A stretch of 64,000 nt of DNA from assembly GCA_022592445.1 (NCBI GenBank), contig JABYQR010000101.1, forward strand, positions 60,427 through 124,426, read 5' to 3'. This document shows, piece by piece, positions 1 to 9,434 of this stretch (position 1 is its first letter; each line of letters begins with the position of its first letter). A model generated the notes under the pieces. It did not search any database. It was not told the origin of the DNA and was given only the letters and a program-made list of their open reading frames with translations. This stretch comes from Cytidiella melzeri. Lineage: Eukaryota > Basidiomycota > Agaricomycetes > Polyporales > Irpicaceae. The translations under genes were made by a program, and so were the position numbers.

Positions 1-274
1 GGTGAGAGACTGACCGTTGAGCCTGCGGATAAATGGCACGGCGCTGATTATGGGCCAGTTTTTGTGTCACAGTAAAGTAGTCATTGAGAGTAGTTTGTCT
101 ACTGATCTTCAGACATGAGAGCGCATATTAAATTCATGATACTCACTTGTAGCGAGCGAGAGAGCGCTGCGCAGGCGAACCACAGATATTGACAGTTTCC
201 GGCAGAGCCAGGGAGGTTCTTGACATTAACAAGACGAACATCAGTTATTGCGTTAACTGCAGATACATTTGTAC

Positions 275-592
275 TTACAATTGCATGCATATATGCTCGG
301 TGCGCCGCTGCCAAAGAAGCTCGACAGACTTCACAAGCTTGCGGCATGCAAAGGAAAGCTCTTGCGCACTGGTTACCATGCATGCCTGAGTGATACACAT
401 CTCTACCGTGCAGGCAAAATTGACAATGTTGGCGGACATGTTATCGTCGCCATTGAAGCCGTCTTTGAGCGCGACGAAAGATTCCGCCAACGAAATCACT
501 TGCTTAAGGGCAGCGTGCGAGTCCGGATCGCCCTGAATGACTGGCTCGACCTTCTTCCATGCGAGCCTAGATTCCAGTGGTGCTTCTGACAT
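275..592 (-). CDS. Possible first exon of an unknown protein (partial)
   Basis: An open frame of about 105 codons starts at an ATG at 592 (MSEAPLESRLAWKKVEP...) and runs leftwards. The product looks helical and acidic with Cys-containing segments, and I do not recognise the family. The frame ends near 275, just after a GTAAGT-like donor at about 289, so the gene may continue in further exons towards 100, where another open stretch lies on the same strand. A more upstream in-frame ATG at 643 is possible. The ordinary amino-acid composition is the only argument that it is real; it may equally be a chance frame. Confidence 0.3.
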   Translation of the reverse strand: MSEAPLESRLAWKKVEPVIQGDPDSHAALKQVISLAESFVALKDGFNGDDNMSANIVNFACTVEMCITQACMVTSAQELSFACRKLVKSVELLWQRRTEHICMQL

Positions 593-1196
593 TGTGAGTG
601 TCTTGGTGCGATGTATTCGTTCGAATTCAAGTATGTCAATCATATAGTATACAGCGCGCGCGCAGCGCTAGCTGTTGACGTCCCGCACATTTCCTTACAG
701 AATATCTCACCAATATTGGGCACCAAGGATATTCGCACAATATGTAAATAATATCTCATATATTCAGCGCCTATCTTTCAATAATAATCGACCCTGATGT
801 GCAGTGCGTACTGCCGTAAATTGTGGCGAAGGTTGAGTACAACTAGTTGGGAAGTTGTGACGAGACGTGTTACTGTAACGCTCGCGTGCAGTCACACTTC
901 CCACGGTGTCGAGTAACGAATTCGCTGAGCAGCTTGACTTTGAACGACCTACGTACAATTACACCACGCTCATATACTAATCGTCTGTTTCCAGCCTGGG
1001 GACCATAATCCAAGACTCAAGTCCTTACGGCTCAGACTTACCCGTGAAAAGGTAGTACTACAGACGTAGACCGACTCCTACTTACTCATTAGGTGGGTGA
1101 GATACATATCATCGAAGATAGATCAGCATGGATAACGCGTTGACAGACAGGACTCCTTGACTCAGTGCATTTTCTGTCGTGGTGGTAAAGTCCACT
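593..1196. other. Intergenic, upstream of F-box copy 1
   Basis: No convincing gene. The stretch contains a block at about 853-905 that recurs inverted at about 19224-19277, upstream of the intact F-box paralogue. Confidence 0.5.
853..905 (+). repeat. Block shared (inverted) with the region upstream of the intact F-box gene
   Basis: The core TTGTGACGAGACG, then TGTAACGCT, then CAGTCACA, occurs here and, reverse-complemented, at about 19224-19277. Both lie upstream of F-box paralogues (ATG 1197 and ATG 19618) but in opposite orientation. It could be a remnant of a small dispersed repeat or of a duplicated promoter. Identity was judged by eye at roughly 80%. Confidence 0.5.
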
Positions 1197-2865
1197 ATGT
1201 CTGCCGCTACGTTCGAGTTTGACTTGGACAAGATGGGGGCCGCATTGGAATACCTCGGCCAGTGTTTCAAATGGCTCGCTGGGGAAGGGGACAAAGCACA
1301 ATGGTATGTACGTCATATACGTTCTGCAAACAGATAGTCAAGTTCATATCTTGTTTAGTGTCGGTATCGCAAAGCAGCTTAACTTCCAAGAGGCAGGTCG
1401 ATATTTCTCTATCGCGTTTCGCAGCTTTTATGAACGGTCTACAGATCACCCAGGCGACCAAATCTTTGCTGCAAAACATCTCCGATGCACAAACTCGACT
1501 GACACCGATCAATCGTCTCCCGTCTGAGATCCTAGGGGCCATTTTCGAGCACGTCTTGGACCCGAATTTCTCAGCAGACGTCAGTCTCAAGCTCATGGAC
1601 TTCAAGTGGCTAGATATTCAATCTGTCTGTCGCCACTGGAGGGACGTCGCTCTGACTACGCCGGTGCTCTGGAGCCACGTTCGGATTGTGTACCCCTACC
1701 GTGAGAGTTTTCCAAAAACACTTTTGATAAACCTTGGGCGTTCGGGCACGGTTCCTCTTTCCATTTGTCTCCGGGATGAAGGCGATGGAACGATCGTCTG
1801 CTTGGATCTCATGGACAATTTCGAACCGCATACATGGCGTATCCGTGAGCTACATATGGAACGTATCCAGTTCGCCGACCTAGACTTCTATTTACGAGAG
1901 GCACATCAACTGGAATTACTGGACGTCGACAACCCCCTGCAGCCTGAAGGTTATGTCCAAGGATCCGTCACCGGTCGTCAATGGCAAGCTCCACGACTGA
2001 GCACGTTCATCGCGAGGAATTTCACACACTGGCATGAAGCAGCATTCCGGGCGTTACGCCATCTTGTCCTCGTGAATCAGCAATTTGACATCCAACTTCT
2101 CCATGGCTTCTACAGGGTGCTCGAGGAGAACCCGCGACTGGAAGATCTCGTCCTACACGAAATCAAGGCAAAGATGGACGCGTTACTTCCCCTCAACATG
2201 CTCCACTTGAGGCGCATCTCTACCAAGAACATGCCCGATTTAATCGATGAACTCTACTATTTTGAGTTTTTGCCATCTACGGCCTAATACAGGAGAGCTG
2301 CAAAATAGAGGGATGGGATGCAAAGCCCGTGGTAGATGAGCTGTGGCTAGGGTTGCTGCAGACGCCACAATACGAACTCGATGCCTTTCATTATGATAGG
2401 ATGTTGGACCGCTGTGCATCCGGGCTGGGGTACCAGTACAAGCTCAAGAAAATCGTTCTAATTTACTGCATCCCTTTGTGGCTCGACTACATCGCTCGAA
2501 ACGGCTTTTTTCCCTGCCTGGAAGAATTACAAATTCACGACCAACAGCACCAAGACGGACCTGCAATCTTGGATTTCTTGGAAATGAGAGCGCAAATGGA
2601 ACACCCGATCCGAACGTTGCGCTTCGTACAGGATCCCGAGGCTGGCTGTGTATCTGAAGCTTTCCTGGCGTGGAAAGACAGCAGCTCGAGGTTCACACGG
2701 TTTGTTCCACACGTTGTGTTTGAGGATCCTGGCAAACGAGCCCCGCGGATGGAACTGCCGGCGCTGTGTACGACCAGCTCTGCGGTCCATTCGTACTGGC
2801 CGTCGTGGGAGTCGGCCATGTACAAGAAAAGAGATAGCACCAGGATGACCCGTCCCTCTGCCTGA
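1197..2865 (+). pseudogene. F-box protein, copy 1 (broken)
   Basis: This is a paralogue of the intact F-box gene at 19618. Exon 1 (1197-1303) begins MSAATFEFDLDKMGAALEY. Intron 1 is 1304-1358 and a short exon 2 is 1359-1392. Intron 2 (1393-1444) is homologous to intron 2 of the intact paralogue but starts with GC instead of GT. Exon 3 carries the F-box (PINRLPSEILGAIFEHV ... SVCRHWRDVALTTPVLW) and the leucine-rich C-terminal region. The frame stops at 2287. Paralogue-like sequence resumes one frame over, from about 2269 (YGLIQESC...) to 2865 (...YWPSWESAM). Compared with the paralogue, about 50-60 residues are missing at the junction and the frame shifts, so I call it a pseudogene. Two separate transcripts or a missed intron are less likely because no usable splice signal sits there. 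F-box proteins are substrate adaptors of SCF ubiquitin ligases; the substrate here is unknown. Confidence 0.75.
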
Positions 2866-3775
2866 AGGTGCTTTCGACCAAATTGAGGGAAGGCAGGCAT
2901 AGAAGCAACCTCGTTTACCTTGGTTGTTCTCAGCGTGACACTTCTCGCGGAAAACCCGATCGTTCTGCTCACGTTTCTGAGTCTTCGCTTCACAGATTTG
3001 CTATCCCGGCTGTATGTTACTTTTTGCTTCAATTTGACTCGTGGCCGCATTGACTGCAAGCTTGTTAGTCGCTACGTAATTTTGCGCTTTAGACAACGTC
3101 GGACGTTGTTCAAGTAGGCAGTACTTGGTACGTAACTTCTATTACGTTAGGGCCCTCACGGTTAGTAGCATTTGCGAAACACTTCGTGGATGGGGCACCG
3201 AGCCACTGAAGTACCAGTAAGTGCTACTGAGGACTAGCAACACGACATTCAAGGATTGGCGGCCGTATCTCTTGTAGAGCATGCTCTAGCACAACATGCC
3301 AAGAGTTTCAATTCAAGTTAGGACGCAAAATGAGCGGCAGAGACGAGCCACAGTGTGAGGAAACACAGATGCATCGTGCGACGGACTAAAGAATCAGTTT
3401 CATGTCAGTATGCTACTCGTTCAACAGCTTCTCAAACCATGGATATATAGACTCACTAGCATCATATCACCCGTAGCCAGTCACACAAACCATGATTCGC
3501 CACCACGAAAGCATGGTAGATCAACCAATCCATCTAACCATAAAGCTACAACTGAGTACATTGTACATAGCTATGTTTTTGGCCACCCAGTGTTCATACC
3601 CTATACAAGATACCGGCGATAAAACGTTACAAGTATAACGATACAACTTGTCACATTTCGATGTCTAGTAGTAGAAACGGCGCGCCAGGTGTAAGCTTGC
3701 CTGTTCCGCAAGGTTGGAAGCGAGATGAGAAAACACTGACCTGTGCAAGAAAAAGTTCTTACGGACCACGAAAAC
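2866..3775. other. Intergenic, convergent 3' regions
   Basis: This lies between the 3' ends of F-box copy 1 (+) and the bHLH gene (-). No gene is recognised. On the minus strand GTGAGT overlaps the bHLH stop region at 3778-3773, with possible acceptors 39-44 nt further on, so the bHLH C-terminus may extend a few dozen residues into this stretch. Confidence 0.5.
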
Positions 3776-5104
3776 TCACGCCCTCTCCTTCTCCCTAATT
3801 CGCCCAATTCCCAACAACGAGCTCGGAGTCTCGGCCTGTAACGACCTTCCTTCCTGCTTCTCCCTCTTTTCCGCATCCCCCGTTCCCAAACTGCGCTTGT
3901 GCACCCTCGGCGTCGTCAGCCCACCACTACTACTCGGCGACGTACTCATCTGCAACAACAACGACGCCGCACTCTCGTCTTCCGGTGTCCAATTCGGACT
4001 CTGCGATATGCTCCTCCCTGTTCTGGGGATGATGACGGAGGTGGAGAAGCGACGAGAGGGTATCGAGATGCGCATGCCCCCCTTGAGCTCGTCTTGAGAG
4101 AAGGAAGAGGAGAAGCCAAGGGAGGGGTGTGCGGGTCCGGGGAGGCTGAGTGCGGGGAGAGCTTGTGTCGAGTTAGCGATGGGGACGCGGAAGGAACCTG
4201 AAAGTGGGGGAGTGGGTAGGTGGGAGGATGGGTTTTGTGAGTGGGATGTAAAGTCGGGTGAAGGGGATGGGAGGGTGGACACCGAGGATGGGTCGAGGTA
4301 AGGAAGGGGGAGCCAGGAAGAAATGGGTGGGAGGCAGGGTGAGGTGGAGGTGGGGAGGAGGGCGGGTGAGGCGGAGGTAAGCCTACGAGAGGGCGTAGTG
4401 GATGAATGGGGTTGGATGGGAGGAGGAAGGGATGAAGGGCGAGACGAGGTGTACTCGTCGTGTTCGGCTTGCGCACGCTTTCGCTTGATACCTGGGCTCG
4501 GAGGGGACCCTATGGTTGAGGAGACACTGGACGGTGGCTGTGAGCACCGTGCACATGCATTCGAATTCGCCTGGATCTCGAGCGTTTGGACCTTGTGGAT
4601 GAGTTCCTGGATATATGTGACAGTCTTGACAAGCACGTCGAGCTTGAACTCTTTCTCGCCTTTAGCTTTCTCCTTCTCTAAGGGGACAGCCTGGACGTGG
4701 TCGGCGCTGAGAGCTCTCTGGTTTTCTGCCTCGTTGACAAGATTGCTGAGGGTCGTAAGGGTCTCGTTGATCTTTGTCCTGCGAGCCTTTTCGATGCGCG
4801 AATGGTTCAGCTTCCGCTGAGACTCGCGGGCCGAGCGCGACATGGGACCAGGCTTGCGACCCCGACGTTTTGGTGCAGGCGCAGGCTCTCCAGGGTCGTA
4901 CTCGTCTTCTTCGTCGTCTGAGGAGTCGTGCTCCGGGGATCGGCTGGAGGTGATATCGTCCTTGGGGAGCAGCTGGGGACGAGGGCGTGGAGGGACGGCG
5001 GCGGTGGAGGTGGTGACAGGGTCCGTGTCGAGACGAGGCCGTTTTGCTTTGCGAGGAGGATTGGCGGCAGCGAGGTAGGGGAGGATGTTCTTTGTGGACG
5101 ACAT
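3776..5104 (-). CDS. bHLH transcription factor (class B, H-E-R basic region)
   Basis: A nuclear DNA-binding regulator of 442 residues in one uninterrupted frame. An AT-hook-like core (RGRKPG) lies at about 81-86, after an acidic stretch (SDDEEDEYD). The basic region HSRIEKARR at about 101-109 has His101, Glu105 and Arg109 in the spacing that, in known bHLH proteins, contacts CACGTG. Helix 1 (INETLTTLSNLV) is followed by an unusually long loop of about 28 residues, then helix 2 (FKLDVLVKTVTYIQELIHKVQTLE), which has a leucine/isoleucine heptad. The C-terminal half is Ser/Pro-rich and disordered. The ATG at 5104 is the first in the frame and lies behind a CCAAT-rich promoter. A perfect CACGTG at 5297-5302 suggests autoregulation. 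A final small 3' intron is possible. It resembles fungal Ino4/Pho4-type regulators only in domain layout, so no symbol is given. Confidence 0.88.
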   Translation of the reverse strand: MSSTKNILPYLAAANPPRKAKRPRLDTDPVTTSTAAVPPRPRPQLLPKDDITSSRSPEHDSSDDEEDEYDPGEPAPAPKRRGRKPGPMSRSARESQRKLNHSRIEKARRTKINETLTTLSNLVNEAENQRALSADHVQAVPLEKEKAKGEKEFKLDVLVKTVTYIQELIHKVQTLEIQANSNACARCSQPPSSVSSTIGSPPSPGIKRKRAQAEHDEYTSSRPSSLPPPIQPHSSTTPSRRLTSASPALLPTSTSPCLPPISSWLPLPYLDPSSVSTLPSPSPDFTSHSQNPSSHLPTPPLSGSFRVPIANSTQALPALSLPGPAHPSLGFSSSFSQDELKGGMRISIPSRRFSTSVIIPRTGRSISQSPNWTPEDESAASLLLQMSTSPSSSGGLTTPRVHKRSLGTGDAEKREKQEGRSLQAETPSSLLGIGRIREKERA

Positions 5105-5994
5105 GGTGAGTGTTGGGAGTGAGATGGGGAGTGTCGTCCGAGGGAGCTATGGGTAGATAACCAGAGCAAGGGACAAGGCATCTCTTGGACCTGATTGGTA
5201 GGAATGGGTCGTGTGCAGCGAGAAACGTGCGCAGCAAGCCAATCACTCGCCCTCGCACGACCGCCAATGCGCGTTCTGATTGGCTGTCGCGGCATACACG
5301 TGTAATACTGATTAGACGCCCGGCGTTCATGGAGTGAAAAAGACAACCGAGGCCATGAACATCATCCTCGTCGTCCAGCGAGCTAGCACCGTCGGTAGCT
5401 TGCTGAACACATTCGCCTGCCGTAGAAAGAGCGCGCCATCCAGCCATTTTTCGCCATTCCCTCCGCTCACGAGAAAACCGCTCGTACTACTGGGCCTGCG
5501 ACACCATGATCTGGACTGGGCCCTAGGGAACGTGTGTTGTTCTTGCGCAAGGCATAGGTCGGTTTCCTAGGCCAAGATGAGTAAGCTAGCACACGTCTGC
5601 AGACTTTGCCATGAACACCCACTCGTCATAGGACTGTCCATTGACTCGCAGTCAGCCAACGTTCGCAATGGCGTGTATACTACATAGTTTCGATGTGAAC
5701 TTGAACTTTCTGTTATCATACAAACTACGAAGCTATGCCTAGAATGGACCATCAAGTGGTTGTTGCGAGAGAACTTGTTGATTTGCTCACCAAGATCTAT
5801 CCACTTCCTACCTGCTTTGCATGGTATCACTGTGGCCATTGTGCAACACTATCTGCAAGCGCAAAAGTAAGCCCTGGTGTCACATACCTGTATTCACGCA
5901 GACATGTCAAGCAGTAGCATAACGCGTTGAATGTCAGAGTTCAGCTCGATCAGAAGCGCCTGTGCAGACAACCATCCTTTCTCTCACCCATTAC
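5105..5994. promoter_or_regulatory. Divergent promoter region between bHLH (-) and MTG2 (+)
   Basis: Four CCAAT boxes in alternating orientation fall within about 90 bp: ATTGG at 5193-5197, CCAAT at 5239-5243 and 5264-5268, and ATTGG at 5279-5283. They end about 90 bp from the bHLH ATG, a typical distance for the CBF/Hap complex. A perfect E-box CACGTG lies at 5297-5302. The half nearer MTG2 (5330-5990) shows no further clear element and no coding sequence. Confidence 0.6.
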
Positions 5995-7926
5995 ATGCTT
6001 CATGCTCTCAGACTAACAGCATTCTCGCCATCTCAGGCCTCACGCATATTCATCGCTCCCAGACGGCACTATGCAGCAGACTCATTCGGTCTACTCCCAA
6101 AGCACATCGTCGAGAGGGCGCGGCGGGCTTTGCCACCCAGCGCAGTCCAGGTAGCGTCGCCTGCCGTAGTCGTCTCGGGGGACATAGCAGAAGGACAAAC
6201 TCCAAAGGACGTCTCATGGGAAGATGAGAGAGCTGCTGCAAAGAGGAGACGGAGAACAGAGTGGAAGCGGAGGCAAGGCGTGCGTGCATTTTTCGAACAT
6301 TTATGGTCCAACACAAAACTCACAAACTCCTTCCTCAACAGAAAGAAAACTTTCTCGACCACGTCATCATCCACATCCGAGGCGGTCAGTTTCCTCTGTG
6401 CCCACTCCCCCACATCTCACAACCACTCATTTTCGAGAGCAGGTAAAGGCGGCGACGGCTGTGTCGCTTTCCACCGCGAAAAGTTCAAGCCCTACGGCCC
6501 TCCCTCTGGCGGAAACGGAGGCAACGGCGGAGACGTCTACATCCTCCCCACACCCCACCTTACCACCCTCTCCTCTGTCCCCACCCGCGTTCGCGCCGCC
6601 AACGGCGGGCACGGCCACGGAACGTGGCAGAACGGGAAGAACGGCGCACCGACGATCATTAGGGTCCCTCTCGGCACGATTGTGCGCCAACTCCCCGCGG
6701 ATGACCCGCGGCGCGCAAAAGACGAGTTCGAGGCGGAGGAGGAGGGGATGGAGGGGATGGACATAGAAGAGAAACGCAAAAAGTTGAGGGCAATGCGATG
6801 GATGCATTATCCCGACTACGAAGACGAAAACGTGGAGAGGGACGCATTCAAGGAGGCGGAGAGGCAAATGTACAAGGAGGAGAGGGAGAGGAGGTTGGTG
6901 AGAAGGATGCGCGCGAGGAATTTGATCACGTTGGATTTGGACAGGGTGGAGGAGACGGCGGAGGCGAGGGACCCGAATGCCCCTTTGGGAACGGGGAAGA
7001 AGGAGAGTATGGGGCACTTGTTGGCGAGGGGCGGGGTGGGAGGGTACGGGAACCCGCATTTTCTGGGCCCAGACAATCGCTCGCCCAAGTTTGCGACGAG
7101 GGGGACGGAGGGGGAGAGGATCAGCTTGTCGTTGGAGCTCAAGCTGCTCGCGGACGTTGGGCTGGTCGGAATGCCGAATGCCGGGAAGAGCACGCTGTTG
7201 AAGGCGATCACGGGTGGTAGAGCCAAGACGGAGGTCGCTGGGTACGCGTTCACGACGTTGAACCCGATCGTGGGTGTCGTGCGCGTTCGTGACGACGGTA
7301 CGTTCGAAGGATGGGACGAAGGCAGGGTCGTCGACGAAACACGGGAAGAGGAACTCCGAGAACGGGAAAAGCTCGAGGCGGGCGACTTCGCGGACGCGCT
7401 CACGAGGAACCAAAAGGTGGCTCGCGAGACTGACTGGGGGTACGAGCAGTCGGACGCGACGTTTGAGGAGTTCAGGTTCACCGTCGCTGACAACCCTGGA
7501 CTCATCTCTCAAGCTTCTGACAACGTCGGTCTCGGACACTCGTTCCTCCGGTCTATCGAACGGTCACCTGCGCTCGTGTACGTCGTGGACCTCTCTGCGC
7601 CTGCTCCGTGGGACGAACTCGCGGTTCTCAGGGACGAACTAGAGAAGTACAAGGTCGGGATGAGCGCAAAGGCGCGTCTGGTCATCGCTAACAAGGCTGA
7701 TCTACTCGGGGGAACGGGAGGGGACGCAGATGCGGTGAGAGAGGCAAAGGAGAAGCTTGTGCGACTGCAGGAGTTTGTCAACAAGGAGATGGCGATCTCG
7801 GATGGAGAAGGTGGCGTGACGAGACATTTGGACGTCGTACCGATCTCGGCCAAGTTTAGTATGAACCTGCGGAAGGTGGTGACGCTGATGCAAGGGTACG
7901 TGCAGGAGGCGCGGGACGCGAAGTAG
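5995..7926 (+). CDS. MTG2: Mitochondrial Obg-family GTPase (ribosome assembly)
   Basis: A GTPase for mitochondrial large-subunit ribosome assembly, by family. Three exons are inferred: 5995-6279, 6342-6384 and 6443-7926, giving about 603 residues. Introns 6280-6341 and 6385-6442 restore the family sequence ENFLDHVIIHIRGGKGGDG across three reading frames. The N-terminus (MLHALRLTAF...PRRHYAA) is basic, hydroxylated and almost acid-free, as in a mitochondrial presequence. The glycine-rich Obg fold follows from about 105 (GGKGGDGCVAFHREKF, then GGNGGNGGDV), with a charged insertion (EEEGMEGMDIEEKRKK...). The G domain has G1 GMPNAGKST near 351, G3 DNPGL near 458, G4 NKAD near 525 and a SAK G5 close to the C-terminus. 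An in-frame GTG at 5962 was rejected in favour of ATG 5995. It is transcribed divergently from the bHLH gene. Confidence 0.92.
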   Translation: MLHALRLTAFSPSQASRIFIAPRRHYAADSFGLLPKHIVERARRALPPSAVQVASPAVVVSGDIAEGQTPKDVSWEDERAAAKRRRRTEWKRRQGVRAFFEHLWSNTKLTNSFLNRKKTFSTTSSSTSEAVSFLCAHSPTSHNHSFSRAGKGGDGCVAFHREKFKPYGPPSGGNGGNGGDVYILPTPHLTTLSSVPTRVRAANGGHGHGTWQNGKNGAPTIIRVPLGTIVRQLPADDPRRAKDEFEAEEEGMEGMDIEEKRKKLRAMRWMHYPDYEDENVERDAFKEAERQMYKEERERRLVRRMRARNLITLDLDRVEETAEARDPNAPLGTGKKESMGHLLARGGVGGYGNPHFLGPDNRSPKFATRGTEGERISLSLELKLLADVGLVGMPNAGKSTLLKAITGGRAKTEVAGYAFTTLNPIVGVVRVRDDGTFEGWDEGRVVDETREEELREREKLEAGDFADALTRNQKVARETDWGYEQSDATFEEFRFTVADNPGLISQASDNVGLGHSFLRSIERSPALVYVVDLSAPAPWDELAVLRDELEKYKVGMSAKARLVIANKADLLGGTGGDADAVREAKEKLVRLQEFVNKEMAISDGEGGVTRHLDVVPISAKFSMNLRKVVTLMQGYVQEARDAK

Positions 7927-8398
7927 GGTATGTGGTGGTCTCAGTAGGTGAGGGTTCGCAGCTGTTACGCATGCTGTGTCTTACTTCAAGATCGCAGAAT
8001 AATCTTCAAAGTATAATCAATTTATTTTCTCCAAACTCTACGTTGCTATATCTATGTCCTTCGCTGTGTTCGAGAACACGCCATGGCCTATCACGCAGCT
8101 CGTACCCGCCAATCGCTGTACTTGTGAGTACCGATCAGAGGATGAGTTTCATTATGACTTTCCTGACATACCGCCCGATACTTTCAGCTTTTGGTCGGTG
8201 GTCTGTTATAGCTTACCACACGAAATCTTTCTCTGTCCCAGAGCAGCTCAACGCGGCGTCGAAGACGTGTGTTTCTGAGGGTATCTTGGTGACCGTGCTC
8301 ATGACTCATGAACTGACATGTCGGTAGATGGTGGCATCTACTCAGTTGAGTGAAAAGATAGATTGTAAGACGAAAACAACCCTGAGTCCGACTTGACG
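7927..8398. other. Intergenic
   Basis: Holds the MTG2 3' region and the upstream region of the second F-box copy. The AT-rich AATAATCTTCAAAG and TATAATCAATTTA stretches near 8000-8025 could be 3'-end signals. No gene is recognised. Confidence 0.45.
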
Positions 8399-8936
8399 AT
8401 GGCCTCCGCCCCATACAAATTTGGTACGGAGAAACGAGAAGTCGCTACGGAATTTGTCGGCAAATGCTATCGGTGGCTAGCTGCTGCAGGCGGCGATATT
8501 GTTGGGTACGCCACATCCTACGTGTTGCGTCGAGCAGTCACATCGATTTCTGCCTACCCTAGTGTCGCAAAACTGAATTCTGGCAACGTAAGCTCTGTAC
8601 CTTCTGTCAAAGGTCTCGGTTGAACTGAGCTCACAATTGATCGTACAGACTTCGACCGACTTGCCGAAAAATATCTATAGCACACAGAATTGGTTGGTAC
8701 CAACAAACCGTCTTGCACCAGAGCTCTTGGGGACTATATTCCAGCATCTTAATGAATATCACACCCTGGTGGATACAAACCTTCCCCTCCAGCCGCGATG
8801 TCATGTACTTCCGGTGGCCAAAACTGCCATAGGTTCGCTGTCACCGAAGAGCTACCGCTTTGCACACGCCGGTTCTGTGGAGCTGTATTAATGTGGATGC
8901 CAAAGACTTGAAGAGACACAGCGCTCTTGCCTTGAC

Positions 8937-8951
8937 CAGCCTCACACGGTC
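8937..8951 (+). repeat. Target-site duplication of the LINE (left copy)
   Basis: CAGCCTCACACGGTC is identical to 17412-17426. It directly precedes a run of twelve T (8952-8963), which is the poly(A) tail of a minus-strand LINE. A long perfect duplication next to a poly(A) tail is the signature of target-primed reverse transcription. Confidence 0.9.
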
Positions 8952-9138
8952 TTTTTTTTTTTTGAGTCACTAACATTTATAATGCGCCGGCATGAGCCAG
9001 AGGCGCAGAAATAGGTGATAGCGTACAAATCACTACCTACGTGAGCAAATTAAAGCTTTGAGATAGCTCCCATTTGACAGGAGCTGCAAGCTGCGAGCAA
9101 CAACCAAGGCTGTCGCGTAAGATTCCGGTAAGCCCATG

Positions 9139-9356
9139 TGTTGTTTTTATTTCTCCTTAGTTCATCAGGCATGGACTCACTCACTCTTTTTCGTACGCTC
9201 CTTATTCGGACTCAAGAGCTTTGTGGCGTCGGTACTGTATAGTGGCATGATTAGATAATCACACTGAATATACTAGTTTCCTCGCACTACTTGAGGCTGA
9301 CTGAGATTACGTTCGCTTCGCGCACTACAGATTGGGCCACTCGTATCCCTGCAAAA
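9139..9356 (+). repeat. 5' LTR of copia element 1 (218 bp)
   Basis: Begins TGTTGTTTTT and ends CTGCAAAA. It differs from the 3' LTR (15665-15882) at one base only (T at about 9293 versus C). It is preceded by target duplication CCATG at 9134-9138, repeated at 15883-15887. The near identity implies a very recent insertion. Confidence 0.95.
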
Positions 9357-9374
9357 GGTTATGAGCCCCGCGCT
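9357..9374 (+). other. Copia primer-binding site, matching the anticodon stem-loop of initiator tRNA-Met
   Basis: GGTTATGAGCCC starts immediately after the 5' LTR. It is complementary to GGGCTCATAACC, the anticodon stem-loop of initiator tRNA-Met (CAT is the anticodon), rather than to the tRNA 3' end. This is the half-tRNA priming known for Drosophila copia and related elements. The following CGCGCT extends the likely pairing. Confidence 0.75.
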
Positions 9375-9434
9375 CTAATTGCTACTCAACGCTCCTTCTA
9401 ATCGCGCTACAAGCATACATTCGTTTATTACTCA

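Noticed and set aside
601..640. GTTCGAATTC resembling a tRNA B-box
   Set aside because: No A-box or cloverleaf can be formed around it; no tRNA gene was recognised anywhere in the window.
6427..7539. 370-codon minus-strand frame opposite MTG2
   Set aside because: It is the antisense shadow of a GC-rich, clearly coding exon with conserved GTPase motifs on the plus strand.
9139..9356. LTR end placed at the TGCA inside TGCAAAA instead of after AAAA
   Set aside because: Ending at TGCA would destroy the 5-bp CCATG target duplication; ending after AAAA gives perfect duplications and equal LTR lengths.
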